From Streptomyces shenzhenensis (lineage in GTDB: Bacteria; Actinomycetota; Actinomycetes; Streptomycetales; Streptomycetaceae): DNA of 64,000 nucleotides. The stretch covers positions 248,001 through 312,000 of the forward strand of contig NZ_JAJONF010000005.1 of assembly GCF_021462265.1 (NCBI RefSeq), written 5' to 3'. The position numbers were made by a program, and so were the translations under genes. The notes under the pieces are model-generated. The model was not told where the DNA came from, searched no databases, and worked only from the letters and a program-made list of their open reading frames with translations. This document shows, one piece after another, positions 44,502 to 53,539 of this stretch (its first letter is position 1; each line of letters begins with the position of its first letter).

Positions 44502-45413
44502 TCAGTGCTCGCGGGTTCGTAGGCGGCGCAGCATGCGGGGGTCCTCGAAGCCGACCGCGCGGGCGGCGGCATCGACGGTGGCGCCGTGACTGATGAGGTG
44601 TTCGGCGCGTTCGAGACGCAGGGTCTGCTGGTAGCGCAGTGGGGTGACGCCGCCGGTGGCGCGGGTGAAGCGGCGGGTGAGGGTGCGTTCGCTCACGCCC
44701 ACGGTCGTGGCCAGGGCGGACAGGGGCAACGGTTGGTCAAAGCGGGCGTCGAGCAGGTCCTGGGCATGGTGCACGGTGTCGTCGAGGTGCGACCGGTACC
44801 TGAGCATGGCGCTGGCCTGCGGTTCATGGCCGTTGCGTCGTGCGTAGACGACCATGTCCCGGGCGACCTGTGCGGCGACGGCGGGGCCGTGCCGGGCGGC
44901 GACCAGGTACAGGGCCAGGTCGATGCCGCTGGCGATGCCGGCCGAGGTGATCACCCGGTCGTCGGCGGTGTACAGGACATCGCGAATGACTGACGCCCTG
45001 GGGTAGCGGCGTGCGAGCTCGTCCTGCACATCGTGGTGAGTGGTACAGCGGCGGCCGTCGAGCAGGCCGGCTCTGCCGAGCGCGTCGGCTCCGGCGCAGA
45101 CGCTGGCAACGGTGCCGCCCCGGGCGTGGTGGTCCCGGAGGGACTGCTGGAAGGCCGCACCGATGGCCGGGCTGCCGGCCAGGGTGGGCGCCCGCCAGCC
45201 GGGCACCACGATCAGGTCCTCGGGGCCCAGTTCGGGCCAGTCGGACTGGGCCACCAGTGGCAGCCCCTGAGCGGTGGGGACCAGCGGCTGCTCGGCGACG
45301 TAGCTGAGTGTGTAGGAATGCCCGAAGCCGGCGGCCGTGGAAAAGACCTGCGCGGGGCCCGCCAGGTCCAGCAGGTGGAGTCCGGGCACCAGGAGAAAGG
45401 CGATGTGGCTCAC
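44502..45413 (-). CDS. GlxA-type regulator (DJ-1/PfpI domain plus AraC HTH)
   Basis: A 303-aa regulator. The N-terminal DJ-1/PfpI domain (1 to about 185) has FLLVPGLHLLDLAGPAQVFS, EDLIVVPGW and VASVCAGADALGRAGLLDGR with the nucleophile-elbow Cys; the C-terminal AraC HTH (about 205-300) has LSALATTVGVSERTLTRRFT and RATGGVTPLRYQQTLRLERA. GTG 45413 begins the core 11 bp after the isochorismatase stop, so the two are one operon. It probably controls that hydrolase; ligand unknown. It ends GFEDPRMLRRLRTREH, slightly shorter than usual. Confidence 0.88.
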   Translation of the reverse strand: MSHIAFLLVPGLHLLDLAGPAQVFSTAAGFGHSYTLSYVAEQPLVPTAQGLPLVAQSDWPELGPEDLIVVPGWRAPTLAGSPAIGAAFQQSLRDHHARGGTVASVCAGADALGRAGLLDGRRCTTHHDVQDELARRYPRASVIRDVLYTADDRVITSAGIASGIDLALYLVAARHGPAVAAQVARDMVVYARRNGHEPQASAMLRYRSHLDDTVHHAQDLLDARFDQPLPLSALATTVGVSERTLTRRFTRATGGVTPLRYQQTLRLERAEHLISHGATVDAAARAVGFEDPRMLRRLRTREH

Positions 45414-45423
45414 GATCCGGTCA

Positions 45424-46023
45424 TCATGCCCGAGATGCGGCCGCGGCTTCCAGTTCCGCGACCGTGGTGATGGTGGCGAAGCGTCCGGCAAGGGCGTACT
45501 CGGTACGCCTGATGATCTCCTCGGCGCTCAGGGTGCGAGGATCCGACAGCAGTTCGTCGACGCTCTGGCCAGGGGGAGCGTCACGGTGCGGGATGGGGTT
45601 GGTCGCGGTGGCGTCGATGACGAAGGTGACCTGGTAGCCGAAGTCGCTCGCGACGCGGGTGGTGGTCTCCACGCACTGCTCGGTCCGGATGCCGCAGACG
45701 GTGAGCTCGTGGATGCCGCGCTCGGTGAGGAGCTGCTGCAAGTTGGTGGTGGTGAAGGCGTTGTGCGAGGTCTTGTGGATCAGCGGTTCCGTGTCCCGGC
45801 GCTGCAACTCCTCCAGCAGCCGGACATGTCCGAGGGCGGGGTCGAAGACGTCACCGCTGCCGGGTTCGGAATGCAGTACCCACACCACCAGGTCGCCTGC
45901 CTGGCGGGCGAGCCGGACCAGCCGGTCCACTCGGTCGGCGATCTCCGGATTGGAGATGGTCTGCCACAGCGGGCGGGCGCGGAAGGATTCCTGGACGTCG
46001 ATGACGATCAGTGCTCGGGTCAT
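45424..46023 (-). CDS. Isochorismatase-family cysteine hydrolase
   Basis: A 199-aa hydrolase with the catalytic triad Asp9 (IVIDVQ), Lys84 (LIHKTSHNAF) and Cys117 (GIRTEQCVETTTRVASDFGY). Length and motifs match nicotinamidase/isochorismatase-like amidohydrolases; YcaC-type substrates or small amides are possible. It lacks an aryl-carrier domain, so it is not a siderophore enzyme of the EntB kind. First gene of an operon with the GlxA-type regulator. Confidence 0.9.
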   Translation of the reverse strand: MTRALIVIDVQESFRARPLWQTISNPEIADRVDRLVRLARQAGDLVVWVLHSEPGSGDVFDPALGHVRLLEELQRRDTEPLIHKTSHNAFTTTNLQQLLTERGIHELTVCGIRTEQCVETTTRVASDFGYQVTFVIDATATNPIPHRDAPPGQSVDELLSDPRTLSAEEIIRRTEYALAGRFATITTVAELEAAAASRA

Positions 46024-46092
46024 GCCCCAAGCCTGACCGGCGAGACCGAAGCGGGGACAGGCCTCATCGGGTCCGGGTGCGGACCGATCCGG

Positions 46093-46317
46093 TCACCGTC
46101 GGAGCCATGCCCCCTGCCCTGGCTGCCGGCGGCATCTCCCTGTGATGCCGGATGACGCACTGCTCGCGAAGAGGACATGGCGCACATCCTTCATGTCAGG
46201 CACGTCGGCAGCGTCCTTTCGTAGGCGGCGAGCCGGTCGGTGTACCGAATCGGTGGCCCGGACCTCACGGATCGCGCGCTCGCGGAACTCGTCCGGGTAT
46301 TCATGGGGCGCTGCCAT
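46093..46317 (-). pseudogene. IS3-family transposase OrfA remnant
   Basis: The first 20 residues, MAAPHEYPDEFRERAIREVR, are the N-terminus of IS3-group OrfA proteins in actinomycetes. After that the HTH is scrambled (PARRLRKDAADVPDMKDVRH) and no OrfB follows. No terminal inverted repeats recognised. Confidence 0.65.
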
Positions 46318-46329
46318 GATGCTGGTGGA

Positions 46330-47496
46330 TCACAGGTCCTGCCGTGCGGCCCGCGGGTGGCGGGAGCGGAGGTCGCGGAAGAACGCGGTGATGTCGTCGG
46401 CGAGCAGGGCGGGTTGCTCGTGGGCGGCGAAGTGTCCGCCGCGGGGCATGCGGGTGTAGCGCGTGAGGTGATACGTCCGTTCGGCCCAGCTTCGTGGTGG
46501 TTGGGAGAGGTCTGCCGGGAACAGGGCGAGGGCGGTGGGTACGTCCACCCGTTGCACCCGTCGGGTCAGGTGGTGTGCGTACTCGTAGTACGGGCGGAAG
46601 GACGTGGAGATGGTGCCGGTGAACCAGTAGAGAGATGCCTGGGTGAGGAGAAAATCGTCGCTGAAGCATGTGGAGGGGGCGCCTCCGCAGTCGCTCCACG
46701 CGCGGCACTTCTCCAGGATCCAGGAGAGCAGCCCGGCGGGTGAGTCGGCCAGGGCGGGGGCGAGGGTGAGGGGGCGGGTGCTCTGCTGGCACAGGTAGCC
46801 GCCCTCCTCCGCCTGCCACGCCGCGACGGAGGAGAGGTACTTCTGCTCCTCGGGCGTCAACGAGGTCGGGTCGTCGTCGGCTGGGGCCGCGGCGGCGAGC
46901 AGGTGGATGCCGACGACGGACTCGGGGTGCGCTTCGGCGAGTCGTGAGGTGATGCCGGCGCCCAGATCTCCGCCGTGGGCCGCGTAGTGCCGGAAGCCGA
47001 GATGGTCGTGCATCAGCCGGTGCCAGAGGTCGTGGGTCTGCTCGGCGCCGGTGAGAGTGGGCCGCTGAGGGGAGAAGGCGAAGCCGGGCAGTGAGGGGAC
47101 GATGACGGTGAAGGCGTCCCGGGCATCACCGCCGTGGCGGGACGGGGCGGCCAGTCGTTCGGCGAGGGTCGTGAGTTCCAGGACGGTGCTCGGCCAGCCG
47201 TGGGTGAGCACGATCGGCAGGGCCTCCGGGTGCTCGGCGTCGTAACGGAGGTAGTGCACAGGTGTTCCGTCGATGCCGGCGAAGTGGGACGGCAGGGCGT
47301 TGACGGCGGCTTCATGGGTTCGCCACGCGTAGTCGGTGGCCCAGTACGTGACGAGGCGGCGGAGCTCGGCGGCGTCGGTGCCCGCCTCCCAGCCGTCGAC
47401 CGGCCAGGGCTCGGGCCACCGGGTGGCACGCAGCCGGGCGCGGAGGTCCTCCAGGTCGGCGTCACTGACCTCGATGAGGGGGGCGGCAGTCGGCAC
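46330..47496 (-). CDS. Epoxide hydrolase (EHN domain, alpha/beta fold)
   Basis: A 388-aa enzyme. The N-terminal EHN domain (5 to about 105) has LRATRWPEPWPVDGWEAGTD; the alpha/beta-hydrolase core follows with oxyanion motif THGWPSTVLEL, nucleophile Asp in HGGDLGAGITSRLAEAHPES, and the catalytic His in MPRGGHFAAHEQPALLADDI. It hydrolyses epoxides to diols through an ester intermediate; close relatives act on juvenile-hormone-like or fatty epoxides. GTG 47496 has AAGGAG upstream at 47504-47509. The C-terminus is as expected. Confidence 0.92.
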   Translation of the reverse strand: MPTAAPLIEVSDADLEDLRARLRATRWPEPWPVDGWEAGTDAAELRRLVTYWATDYAWRTHEAAVNALPSHFAGIDGTPVHYLRYDAEHPEALPIVLTHGWPSTVLELTTLAERLAAPSRHGGDARDAFTVIVPSLPGFAFSPQRPTLTGAEQTHDLWHRLMHDHLGFRHYAAHGGDLGAGITSRLAEAHPESVVGIHLLAAAAPADDDPTSLTPEEQKYLSSVAAWQAEEGGYLCQQSTRPLTLAPALADSPAGLLSWILEKCRAWSDCGGAPSTCFSDDFLLTQASLYWFTGTISTSFRPYYEYAHHLTRRVQRVDVPTALALFPADLSQPPRSWAERTYHLTRYTRMPRGGHFAAHEQPALLADDITAFFRDLRSRHPRAARQDL

Positions 47497-47519
47497 GGCG
47501 TGCTCCTTGGTGTCCGTAC

Positions 47520-48120
47520 TCAGGGGGCGGGCGTGGCAGGGGCGGCGTCGGCCGCCTCCTCGTATGTGGTCCGTGGGGCGGCACGAAGGGCGCCGGCGAG
47601 GACGAGCGATGAGGCCGTAACAGCGGCGACCACCAGCAGGGCCGGTGCGAGGCCGGTCCGTTCGGCGGGGGCTCCGATCGGGGGCGGGCCGCCGACGAGG
47701 CCGCAGTACCCGATCGAGGTGACCACTCCGACCCGGGCGACCGCGTGGGCGGGGTCGTCCGAACCGGCGCTCAGGCCGAGGCGGAAGCCGGGTGCGGCAC
47801 CCGCTCCCCACAGCACCGCGCCGGCGAAGTCCGTCCAGAGACGGGGCCCGGTCGCGAACAGGGCCACCCCCAGACAGGCGGCACAGGCCGCCGCACGCAG
47901 TACGCCGGGCTGCCCAGCCGGTCGACGATCAGCGGTCCGAGCCAGGGGCCCAGGGTGACGGCCGTGAGGAAGGCGGCATAGGCGAGCGTGCCGATGGCCG
48001 CCGTGGTGTGGTGGCGGTCGATGACGGTGAGGCTGACCCAGTTGCTCCCCGCTCCTTTCGCCCATGCGAAGGCCAAGGCGACGAGGCCGAGGGCGACCGT
48101 GCGCGCGTCGCGCCAGGCGT
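47520..48120 (-). pseudogene. MFS transporter, truncated and frameshifted
   Basis: The minus strand reads TVALGLVALAFAWAKGAGSN then WVSLTVIDRHHTTAAIGTLA and GPWLGPLIVDRLG in one frame, shifts near 47912 and continues RAAACAACLGVALFATGPRL, then SIGYCGLVGGPPPIGAPAER to a natural end. This is the C-terminal half of a YbjJ-like major facilitator. The N-terminal helices are absent; 48121-48241 reads differently. At least one frameshift plus a deletion. It stands just upstream of the TetR-controlled interval and may have been its target. Confidence 0.75.
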
Positions 48121-48241
48121 GCGGCCCGGACCCACGTGCCTCCGCCCGCGATGACGGTGCCGCGGGTGCGGTCGACCAGGTAGGTCGACCGTACGGCGCT
48201 CCTGGTCTCGCGCGCCCACGGGTCTCCCGGGCCGCGGGTGT

Positions 48242-48850
48242 TCACGCAGGCGATCCGGCGACCGGGCCGAGCACCTGCACGATGGCTGCCCGGGTCTCCT
48301 CACGCGGCTCCTGGTCCGTGGAGAGCAGGGCGTGCATGATCATTCCTTCCAGCAGGGCGTCGAGACGGGCGGCGGTCTCCGGCCCGGTGAAGCGGGCCAG
48401 CACCGCCCGGCTGGACCTGGTCCACTCCTGGGTCAGGGCGCGCAGCGCGGGATCGCGCAACGCGGCCAGGTGCAGTTCGAAGCCGAGGACCGCGCTGCGG
48501 TGCCGGGACGGTCCTCCCCGGACCAGCTCCACCAGGATGTCGATCAGGTCCTCGCGCGAGGTCACTTCGGTGAAGAGCGCCTCGTACTCGGCGGTCCGTT
48601 GTTCGACGTACCTGCCGAAGGCCTGCGCGCACAGTTCGGTCAGGCTCGCGAAGTGATAGGTGACGGAGCCCAGCGGTACGTCCGCACGGGCGGCGACCTT
48701 GCGGTGCGTGATTCCGGCGATCCCGTCGTCGACGAGCACCTGCAGCGCGGCGTCGAGCACGCGCTCCCTGCGCCGCGGATCGTGGCGGCGTGTGCGTTGC
48801 CCCTCGCCGTCCGCTGTTCGTCGGTCTGAGGGTGCTTCCTTCCCAGCCAT
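48242..48850 (-). CDS. TetR-family transcriptional regulator
   Basis: A 202-aa regulator with an Arg-rich N-terminus and HTH at about 30-75: LDAALQVLVDDGIAGITHRK, then VAARADVPLGSVTYHFASLT. The C-terminal domain SAVLGFELHLAALRDPALRA is common in regulators of MFS exporters. ATG 48850 overlaps an inverted repeat that should be its own operator. The downstream MFS gene is broken, so the regulator seems to have lost its target. Confidence 0.9.
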   Translation of the reverse strand: MAGKEAPSDRRTADGEGQRTRRHDPRRRERVLDAALQVLVDDGIAGITHRKVAARADVPLGSVTYHFASLTELCAQAFGRYVEQRTAEYEALFTEVTSREDLIDILVELVRGGPSRHRSAVLGFELHLAALRDPALRALTQEWTRSSRAVLARFTGPETAARLDALLEGMIMHALLSTDQEPREETRAAIVQVLGPVAGSPA

Positions 48851-48889
48851 AAGAACAAACGTACACTACTTAGGAACGGATGTTCTTAT
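48849..48889. promoter_or_regulatory. Operator over the TetR start
   Basis: ATAAGAACA (48849-48857) and TGTTCTTAT (48881-48889) are inverted copies; the half-sites extend as AAGAACAAACGT and its 10-of-12 match AAGAACATCCGT. It is AT-rich and includes the start codon. On the minus strand TACGTT lies 7 nt before the ATG, so the transcript may be leaderless. Confidence 0.7.
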
Positions 48890-49241
48890 CTTGATCCTGG
48901 CCTGCGAGTGCCGGCACCGGGACGAAGCAGCCAAACCGCTGCCCCGCCTGGGCCTGTTGTGTCGATCGAGCAAGCTTGAGTTGCTTGAGGGCTGCCCACG
49001 GTCTCACCTGCCTGCTGGCCCGTGGGAGCAGCCGGCGTGCCGGGTGGGCTCCGCGTACGGCATGCGGCCCGAGCGGGCGCTCGGGTACTCCATGGCCGCC
49101 GGCTCCCGTCCCCGGTACGAGAGCGGCGTGATGCGGGCCGATGCGGAGTTCCTGCTCAACGGGGCCGAACTCAGTGCTCACAGAACTGAGCGGAGTCGGT
49201 CTGGAGGGCTGGGCCGGGCGCTGCCCCGGGCGAGGAGTGGT
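48890..49241. other. Intergenic region, no gene seen
   Basis: 352 bp between the TetR gene and the HxlR gene. Some plus-strand frame (around 49030-49200) has coding-like bias but no recognisable domain or start. Confidence 0.45.
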
Positions 49242-49655
49242 TCAGTCGGTCTGCTCGGCGCGGGTGTTGTACGCCTCGCGGGCTGCGAGGACCTCGGCCA
49301 TGTGCTGCAGGGACCATTCCGTGAGCCCCCTGAGGGGGCCGCGCAGAGTGCGCCCGAGCGGGGTCAGCTCGTACTCGACGCGCACCGGCACTTCCGGGTG
49401 GACCGTTCGCAGGACCAGGCCGTCGCGTTCGAGGGCGCGCAGCGTCTGGGTGAGCATCTTCTCGCTGACCCCCGACAGGCGCTTGCGCAGCTCGGTGAAC
49501 CGGGCTGTCCCGTGCTCCCCGAGTTCGCCGAGAACGAGGATCGACCATTTGTCGCCGATCCGGTCGAGCAGGTCCCGCGACGGGCAGCCCTGCTCGTACG
49601 GATCCCACGACGATGTCGCGCCGGTCACAGTCTCGACAGTCCCCACAGCCCCCAC
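49242..49655 (-). CDS. HxlR/DUF24 redox-sensing regulator (QorR-like)
   Basis: A 137-aa winged-helix regulator: LLDRIGDKWSILVLGELGEH, then FTELRKRLSGVSEKMLTQTL and LERDGLVLRTVHPEVPVRVE. Cys24 in EQGCPSRDLL sits where QorR of Corynebacterium has its single redox Cys. The divergent neighbour is a quinone oxidoreductase 2-like gene, the same pairing as qorR-qor2, so thiol oxidation by quinones or diamide-like stress would release repression. GTG 49655 is the first possible start; other GTG codons follow closely. Confidence 0.9.
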   Translation of the reverse strand: MGAVGTVETVTGATSSWDPYEQGCPSRDLLDRIGDKWSILVLGELGEHGTARFTELRKRLSGVSEKMLTQTLRALERDGLVLRTVHPEVPVRVEYELTPLGRTLRGPLRGLTEWSLQHMAEVLAAREAYNTRAEQTD

Positions 49656-49672
49656 CTCATTTCTTTCATCCG

Positions 49673-49704
49673 GGTGGCTACCTTACCAAAAGGTGGCTAC
49701 TTAC
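49673..49704. promoter_or_regulatory. Tandem operator between HxlR and QOR2 genes
   Basis: GGTGGCTAC occurs at 49673-49681 and 49692-49700, and ACCTT and AAGGT form a small dyad between them (49680-49694). An AT-richer island in the 115-bp divergent gap, as expected for an HxlR-family site. Confidence 0.6.
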
Positions 49705-49770
49705 TGATGGAGAGCTGCCAGGTCAGAGTGGTGGCTGCCGCGAAAGCCGCGGCGGAAATGGGAGCCTCAC

Positions 49771-50631
49771 ATGTCCATCGTCGTCACCGGAGCCACCGGC
49801 CAGCTGGGCCGACTCACCGTCGAGGCGCTGCTGCGGCACGGAGTGCCGGCCGCGGGCATCGTCGCCACGGGCCGGGACACCGCCAGGATCAAGGACCTGG
49901 CCGACCGTGGTGTCGTGACGCGCCGGGCGGACTTCGCCGACCCCGACAGCCTTGCGGTGGCCTTCGCGGGAGCGGAGAAGCTACTGCTGATCTCGGCCTC
50001 GATCCCCGTGGCCGAGCGCCTGGCCAATCACCGCCGCGCCATCGACGCGGCACTGACCGCCGGGGTGTCCCTGATCGCGTACACGAGCATGACGCGGGCC
50101 GACACAGCCCGCACGATCCTCGCCGGCACCCACCGTGCCACGGAGGAGTACCTGCGTGAGCGTGACGCCCCAGCCGTTGTGCTGCGCAACAGCTGGTACC
50201 TGGAGAACTACACCGACCAGCTGCCCCTGGCCCGCCGGCACGGCACCTTCCTCGGAGCGGCCGGCAAGGGCAGGGTCAGTGCCGCGACCCGCACCGACTA
50301 CGCCGAGGCCGCCGCGGTCGTCCTGACCGCCGAGGGCCACACCGGCGCCGTTTACGAGCTGGGTGGCGACCAGGCGTTCACCCTGGCCGAACTCGCCGCC
50401 ACCGCCTCCGCCGCGACCGGCACGTCCCTCACCTACACCGACCTCCCCGCAGGCGAGTTCGCCCAGGCACTGACCGACTCAGGCGTGCCCGCCGAACTGG
50501 CCCAGATCCTCGCCGACTCCGACCTCGGACTGGGCCGCGGCGAACTGTTCACCGACTCCGGCGACCTGCGCCGCCTGACCGGACGGCCCACCACCACCCT
50601 CGCCGACGCGATCACCGCCGCCCTGCGCTGA
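49771..50631 (+). CDS. NAD(P)H:quinone oxidoreductase, QOR2/NmrA-like
   Basis: A 286-aa atypical SDR: SIVVTGATGQLGRLTVEALL at the N-terminus, a sugar-binding-like ADFADPDSLAVAFAGAEKLL segment and LRNSWYLENYTDQLPLARRH, the fingerprint of E. coli YtfG/QOR2 and related NADPH quinone reductases. ATG 49771 with a purine stretch GGAAATGGGAG upstream. It is controlled by the divergent HxlR protein (inference). The role is quinone detoxification. Confidence 0.9.
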   Translation: MSIVVTGATGQLGRLTVEALLRHGVPAAGIVATGRDTARIKDLADRGVVTRRADFADPDSLAVAFAGAEKLLLISASIPVAERLANHRRAIDAALTAGVSLIAYTSMTRADTARTILAGTHRATEEYLRERDAPAVVLRNSWYLENYTDQLPLARRHGTFLGAAGKGRVSAATRTDYAEAAAVVLTAEGHTGAVYELGGDQAFTLAELAATASAATGTSLTYTDLPAGEFAQALTDSGVPAELAQILADSDLGLGRGELFTDSGDLRRLTGRPTTTLADAITAALR

Positions 50632-50644
50632 CATCGCCCCGCCC

Positions 50645-51232
50645 GTGAGCACCGAAGAAAACCACACCGCTGTGAACCGACCGGAAAAGGCCGTCATCAT
50701 CTCCAGCCGCAGCACCGCGCGACGTACTCTCCTCACTCTCACCACGACGTTCGCCGCCCTGGCCCCGCTCGCCGTCCCCGCCACCGCCGCAACGATCCAC
50801 GACCGCGCGGACAGCGCCTGCACGATCACGGTCGACGGCGCCAACGCCTTCCCCGAAAGCATTGCCGCCGACAATCATCACGTCTACACCGCGAGCATCG
50901 ACGACGGCACCGTCTACCGCGGGCGCCTGGGGGCGAAGGCACTCGCCCCGTTCCTGCCGGGCGGCCAGGACGGCCGTACCCAAGCCGCCGGCATCAAGAT
51001 CACCGGGAACCGCCTGCTGGTCGCCGGCGCCTTCACCGGACGCTTCTTCGTCTACACCAGCACCGGGAAGGGACAGCCCGAGCTTCCTCGACCTCATCCG
51101 CAACGAGGCGTTCAGCGGCAAGCGCGACAGCGGCAACGGGCGTGTTCGTGGGTGACGACCGATTGGTCCTGCTCCATCAGGTCTGGTCGCCGATGCCGTT
51201 CAAGCCAACCGCCTCTGTGGCCGGAAGAATGA
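50645..51232 (+). pseudogene. Secreted SMP-30/lactonase-like protein, C-terminally broken
   Basis: GTG 50645 opens a frame with a good signal peptide (RRTLLTLTTTFAALAPLAVP, cleavage near ATAA) and one to two beta-propeller blades: ITVDGANAFPESIAADNHHV and GRTQAAGIKITGNRLLVAGA. After FVYTSTGKG (about 51070) the frame becomes Arg/Pro-rich and unrelated, whereas another frame gives SFLDLIRNEAFSGKRDSGNG and a third FVGDDRLVLLHQVW. A frameshift and a deletion have removed most of the propeller. Confidence 0.65.
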
Positions 51233-51256
51233 GTGGCATCAGCGGGCGGTCGTCCG

Positions 51257-52513
51257 TCAGCCGGGGTTCTGGTTGCGGCGGCGGCGCACGAGGACGAGCG
51301 TCCCCGTGCCCGCGACCATCGCCGCGGCCGCCGCGCCCGCGATCGGCAGCGCCGGGGAACCGGTCGCTGCCAGGTTGCCGTCAGGCGGCGTCGTACCGTC
51401 GTCGGCGGGCGACGACGATCCGCCCCCGGCCGATCCACTCGATCCGCCCGAGCCACTTGTCGAGCCGTCGGTCGGGCTGCTCGTCGGGGTGCCCGAGCCG
51501 CCCGGGCCGCCCGGGCCGCCCGGTGTGCCGGTCGGGTCTCCACCCGTGACGTCCAGCGTGATGTCGGCCTTGTCGTTGGTCTTGTCGGGGTCGAACGGCC
51601 GCGCCTCGGGGCTCAGCGCCACCGAGCCCTTGGCATGCGGCACCCGCTTGTCGATCCTCAACTGGAAGGTGTAGTTCTCGTGGCCGCCCTCGTTGTAGGC
51701 CGGCTGACGCATGCCGCAGTAGTAGACGTGCCTATCGGCCCTGCAGAACGCGGCGACCTTGACGACCGACGTTCCGGCGGGCGGTGTGACCACGACTCTC
51801 ACGGTGGTGGACCTCACCCAGGCGGGCCCGGCGTTGGTGAACTCCAGCTTCATCGGCACCGTTTCGCCGACGCTCCCCTTCAACGCGGCGCCCGTGACCT
51901 GGAAGTCTGCTGTGTTGACGGAAGTGACCGGCACGTCGACGACCCGCTTGGACCCCGCGACCCCGGTCTGTGTCTCGGCCAGTTTCACCGCCGGTGCGGT
52001 TCCCGCGACCGGGTCATCGCCGTTCTCGTCCGGCCATGGGGCGTTCCAGTCGACCTTCACGCGCAGTTCGTCGTCGAGCGCGCGGTCCAGTGCCTTGACG
52101 CGGAGCGGAGTCTCGGGGGTGTAGAGGACCCCCGGCTGCGCCGGCCGGTCGTACTCGCAGACCGCGGTCCACCGCTCGGGCATCTCGTCGTACGACCTGA
52201 CGTGCTGGGTCCAGCAGTTGGAGGGGACCTCCGCGAAGTCGAGGCCCCGGGTGACGGCGTAGGTGACCCACACCTTCGCGGCGGTGGCGGTGCCCTTGTT
52301 CGCCACGGTGACCGGCACGTCGAAGGTGCTCCCCGGCTTCAGCCCGTCGACCGGCTTGATGCCTCCGACGACCAGCTCGGGCTCGGCGTCGTCGGCGAAG
52401 GCGGCGGGGGCCGCGGCCAGCGCGATCAGTCCCGCGGCACCGAGGGCCGCGGCGGCCGCACGGGAAGCGCGCGAGGTACGGGAGGCGCGGCGGTCGGGTC
52501 GGAGCATCGGCAT
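51257..52513 (-). CDS. Cell-surface protein with LAxTG sortase signal
   Basis: A 418-aa exported protein. The signal peptide is about 1-40 (AAAAALGAAGLIALAAAPAA, then FADD). Two CARDB/DUF11-like Ig domains follow (about 45-185 and 190-325), then a Gly/Ser/Thr/Pro spacer (about 328-375), the motif LAATG, a hydrophobic segment (PIAGAAAAAMVAGTGTLVLV) and the basic tail RRRRNQNPG. LAxTG is the signal recognised by class E sortases of actinobacteria, so the protein is probably attached to peptidoglycan. ATG 52513 or 52507. No sortase gene is in the window. Confidence 0.88.
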   Translation of the reverse strand: MPMLRPDRRASRTSRASRAAAAALGAAGLIALAAAPAAFADDAEPELVVGGIKPVDGLKPGSTFDVPVTVANKGTATAAKVWVTYAVTRGLDFAEVPSNCWTQHVRSYDEMPERWTAVCEYDRPAQPGVLYTPETPLRVKALDRALDDELRVKVDWNAPWPDENGDDPVAGTAPAVKLAETQTGVAGSKRVVDVPVTSVNTADFQVTGAALKGSVGETVPMKLEFTNAGPAWVRSTTVRVVVTPPAGTSVVKVAAFCRADRHVYYCGMRQPAYNEGGHENYTFQLRIDKRVPHAKGSVALSPEARPFDPDKTNDKADITLDVTGGDPTGTPGGPGGPGGSGTPTSSPTDGSTSGSGGSSGSAGGGSSSPADDGTTPPDGNLAATGSPALPIAGAAAAAMVAGTGTLVLVRRRRNQNPG

Positions 52514-52648
52514 GGCGAACCTCTGTGGGAGTGCTGGGTGAACGGACGGTGTCCTCCGGGGAACATCGCTGCGCTCAATAGACTCCTGTCGACCCCGAAC
52601 AGTTGCACGCCCGGCCTCGGGGCGTGAAGAGAGCCGCGAGACACGGGT

Positions 52649-52933
52649 GCTGTGTCGGGCGTCGGCCTGCACTTCGGCTGGAACTTCGAGGAGTCCGGCA
52701 TCCTCGGCACCGAAGTCTCCGGCAACGGCGCCACGCACGGGCTGCTGGACGCCTCGACGTCGGGCGCGGCCCTGATCACGGGCGGCGAGTTCGGCCCGGA
52801 GGCCGGTCTGTACTCGATGTCGTTCGCCGTGCTGGCGACGATCGTCTTCCTGCGGCCGGCCCGCCGGCGCGGCAACCTGGTGCCCCGACGGCGTGACGAG
52901 CGCCTCGACGTCCTGGCTACAACCGGTCAGTGA
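52649..52933 (+). pseudogene. CPBP (CAAX protease/Abi) C-terminal fragment
   Basis: The frame reads GVGLHFGWNFEESGILGTEV then SGNGATHGLLDAS and GGEFGPEAGLYSMSFAVLAT, the last third of a CPBP intramembrane metalloprotease with the His of motif 3 (HFGWN). The first about 180 residues, including the EExxR motif, are absent. A 5'-truncated remnant. Confidence 0.7.
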
Positions 52934-53163
52934 TGACCACTGAGCAGGTCGGCCAGGTGTGGCGCCGGCTGGACGTCACGGTACGGGACCTCCCGCTCGG
53001 ACTGGTGTGGGGAGGCTTGCCTGCTGGTCGGATCGGTGATGACGTAGACCGTCTCGCGGCTGCGCTTGCCGGTGGTGACGCTGGTGCGGTGCCGTACGAT
53101 CTTCGTGGCCTGGACGGCGTACGGGAAGTCCACGCTGAGGTTGGTGACGGTGGGGGCCTGCAC
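52927..53163 (-). pseudogene. ISAs1-type transposase fragment
   Basis: The minus frame SVDFPYAVQATKIVRHRTSV then TTGKRSRETVYVITD matches the region of ISAs1/H-repeat transposases before the final catalytic Glu (normally followed by LRxHWxIEN). Neither end of the gene nor terminal repeats are present. Confidence 0.6.
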
Positions 53164-53539
53164 CGGCTTTGAAATCGCCCTGGTGGTCAGCGGTCAACTG
53201 CGAACCCTGTCCACCACCTCGTCAATCACGACAGCGGACTGCTCACCGCGCCGGCATTGCATGCGGCGCGGGCGCCCGTTGGCGGGACGGTCTGCTCAAG
53301 ATCGTCCCGCGCATGCCCAACCCCGCTACCCTCCTCACTGCCAGGCCGTTAAACAGGGGAAATGCAAAAATTCGGCTGGAGTATGAGGTTACCGACGGTC
53401 CGGGAAAGGACGTGACAACTATGTTCGGACGTCGTCATTTTCTCATTGGGCGGAACCGACCTTCCTGGAGCCCTACGATGAGCCATCGCCGACTACGTCG
53501 TCGCTCCTCTTGCCGGTGGGGCGACGGGGATGGAGAGCT
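53164..53539. other. Intergenic region of lower GC, no gene seen
   Basis: 376 bp between the transposase fragment and the acetyltransferase gene. GC falls in the right half (around 53350-53450), where the promoter of the next gene should lie. Confidence 0.45.

Noticed and set aside
48660..50159. 499-codon plus-strand frame
   Set aside because: It crosses the TetR gene, a divergent promoter region and the QOR2 gene in a wrong frame.
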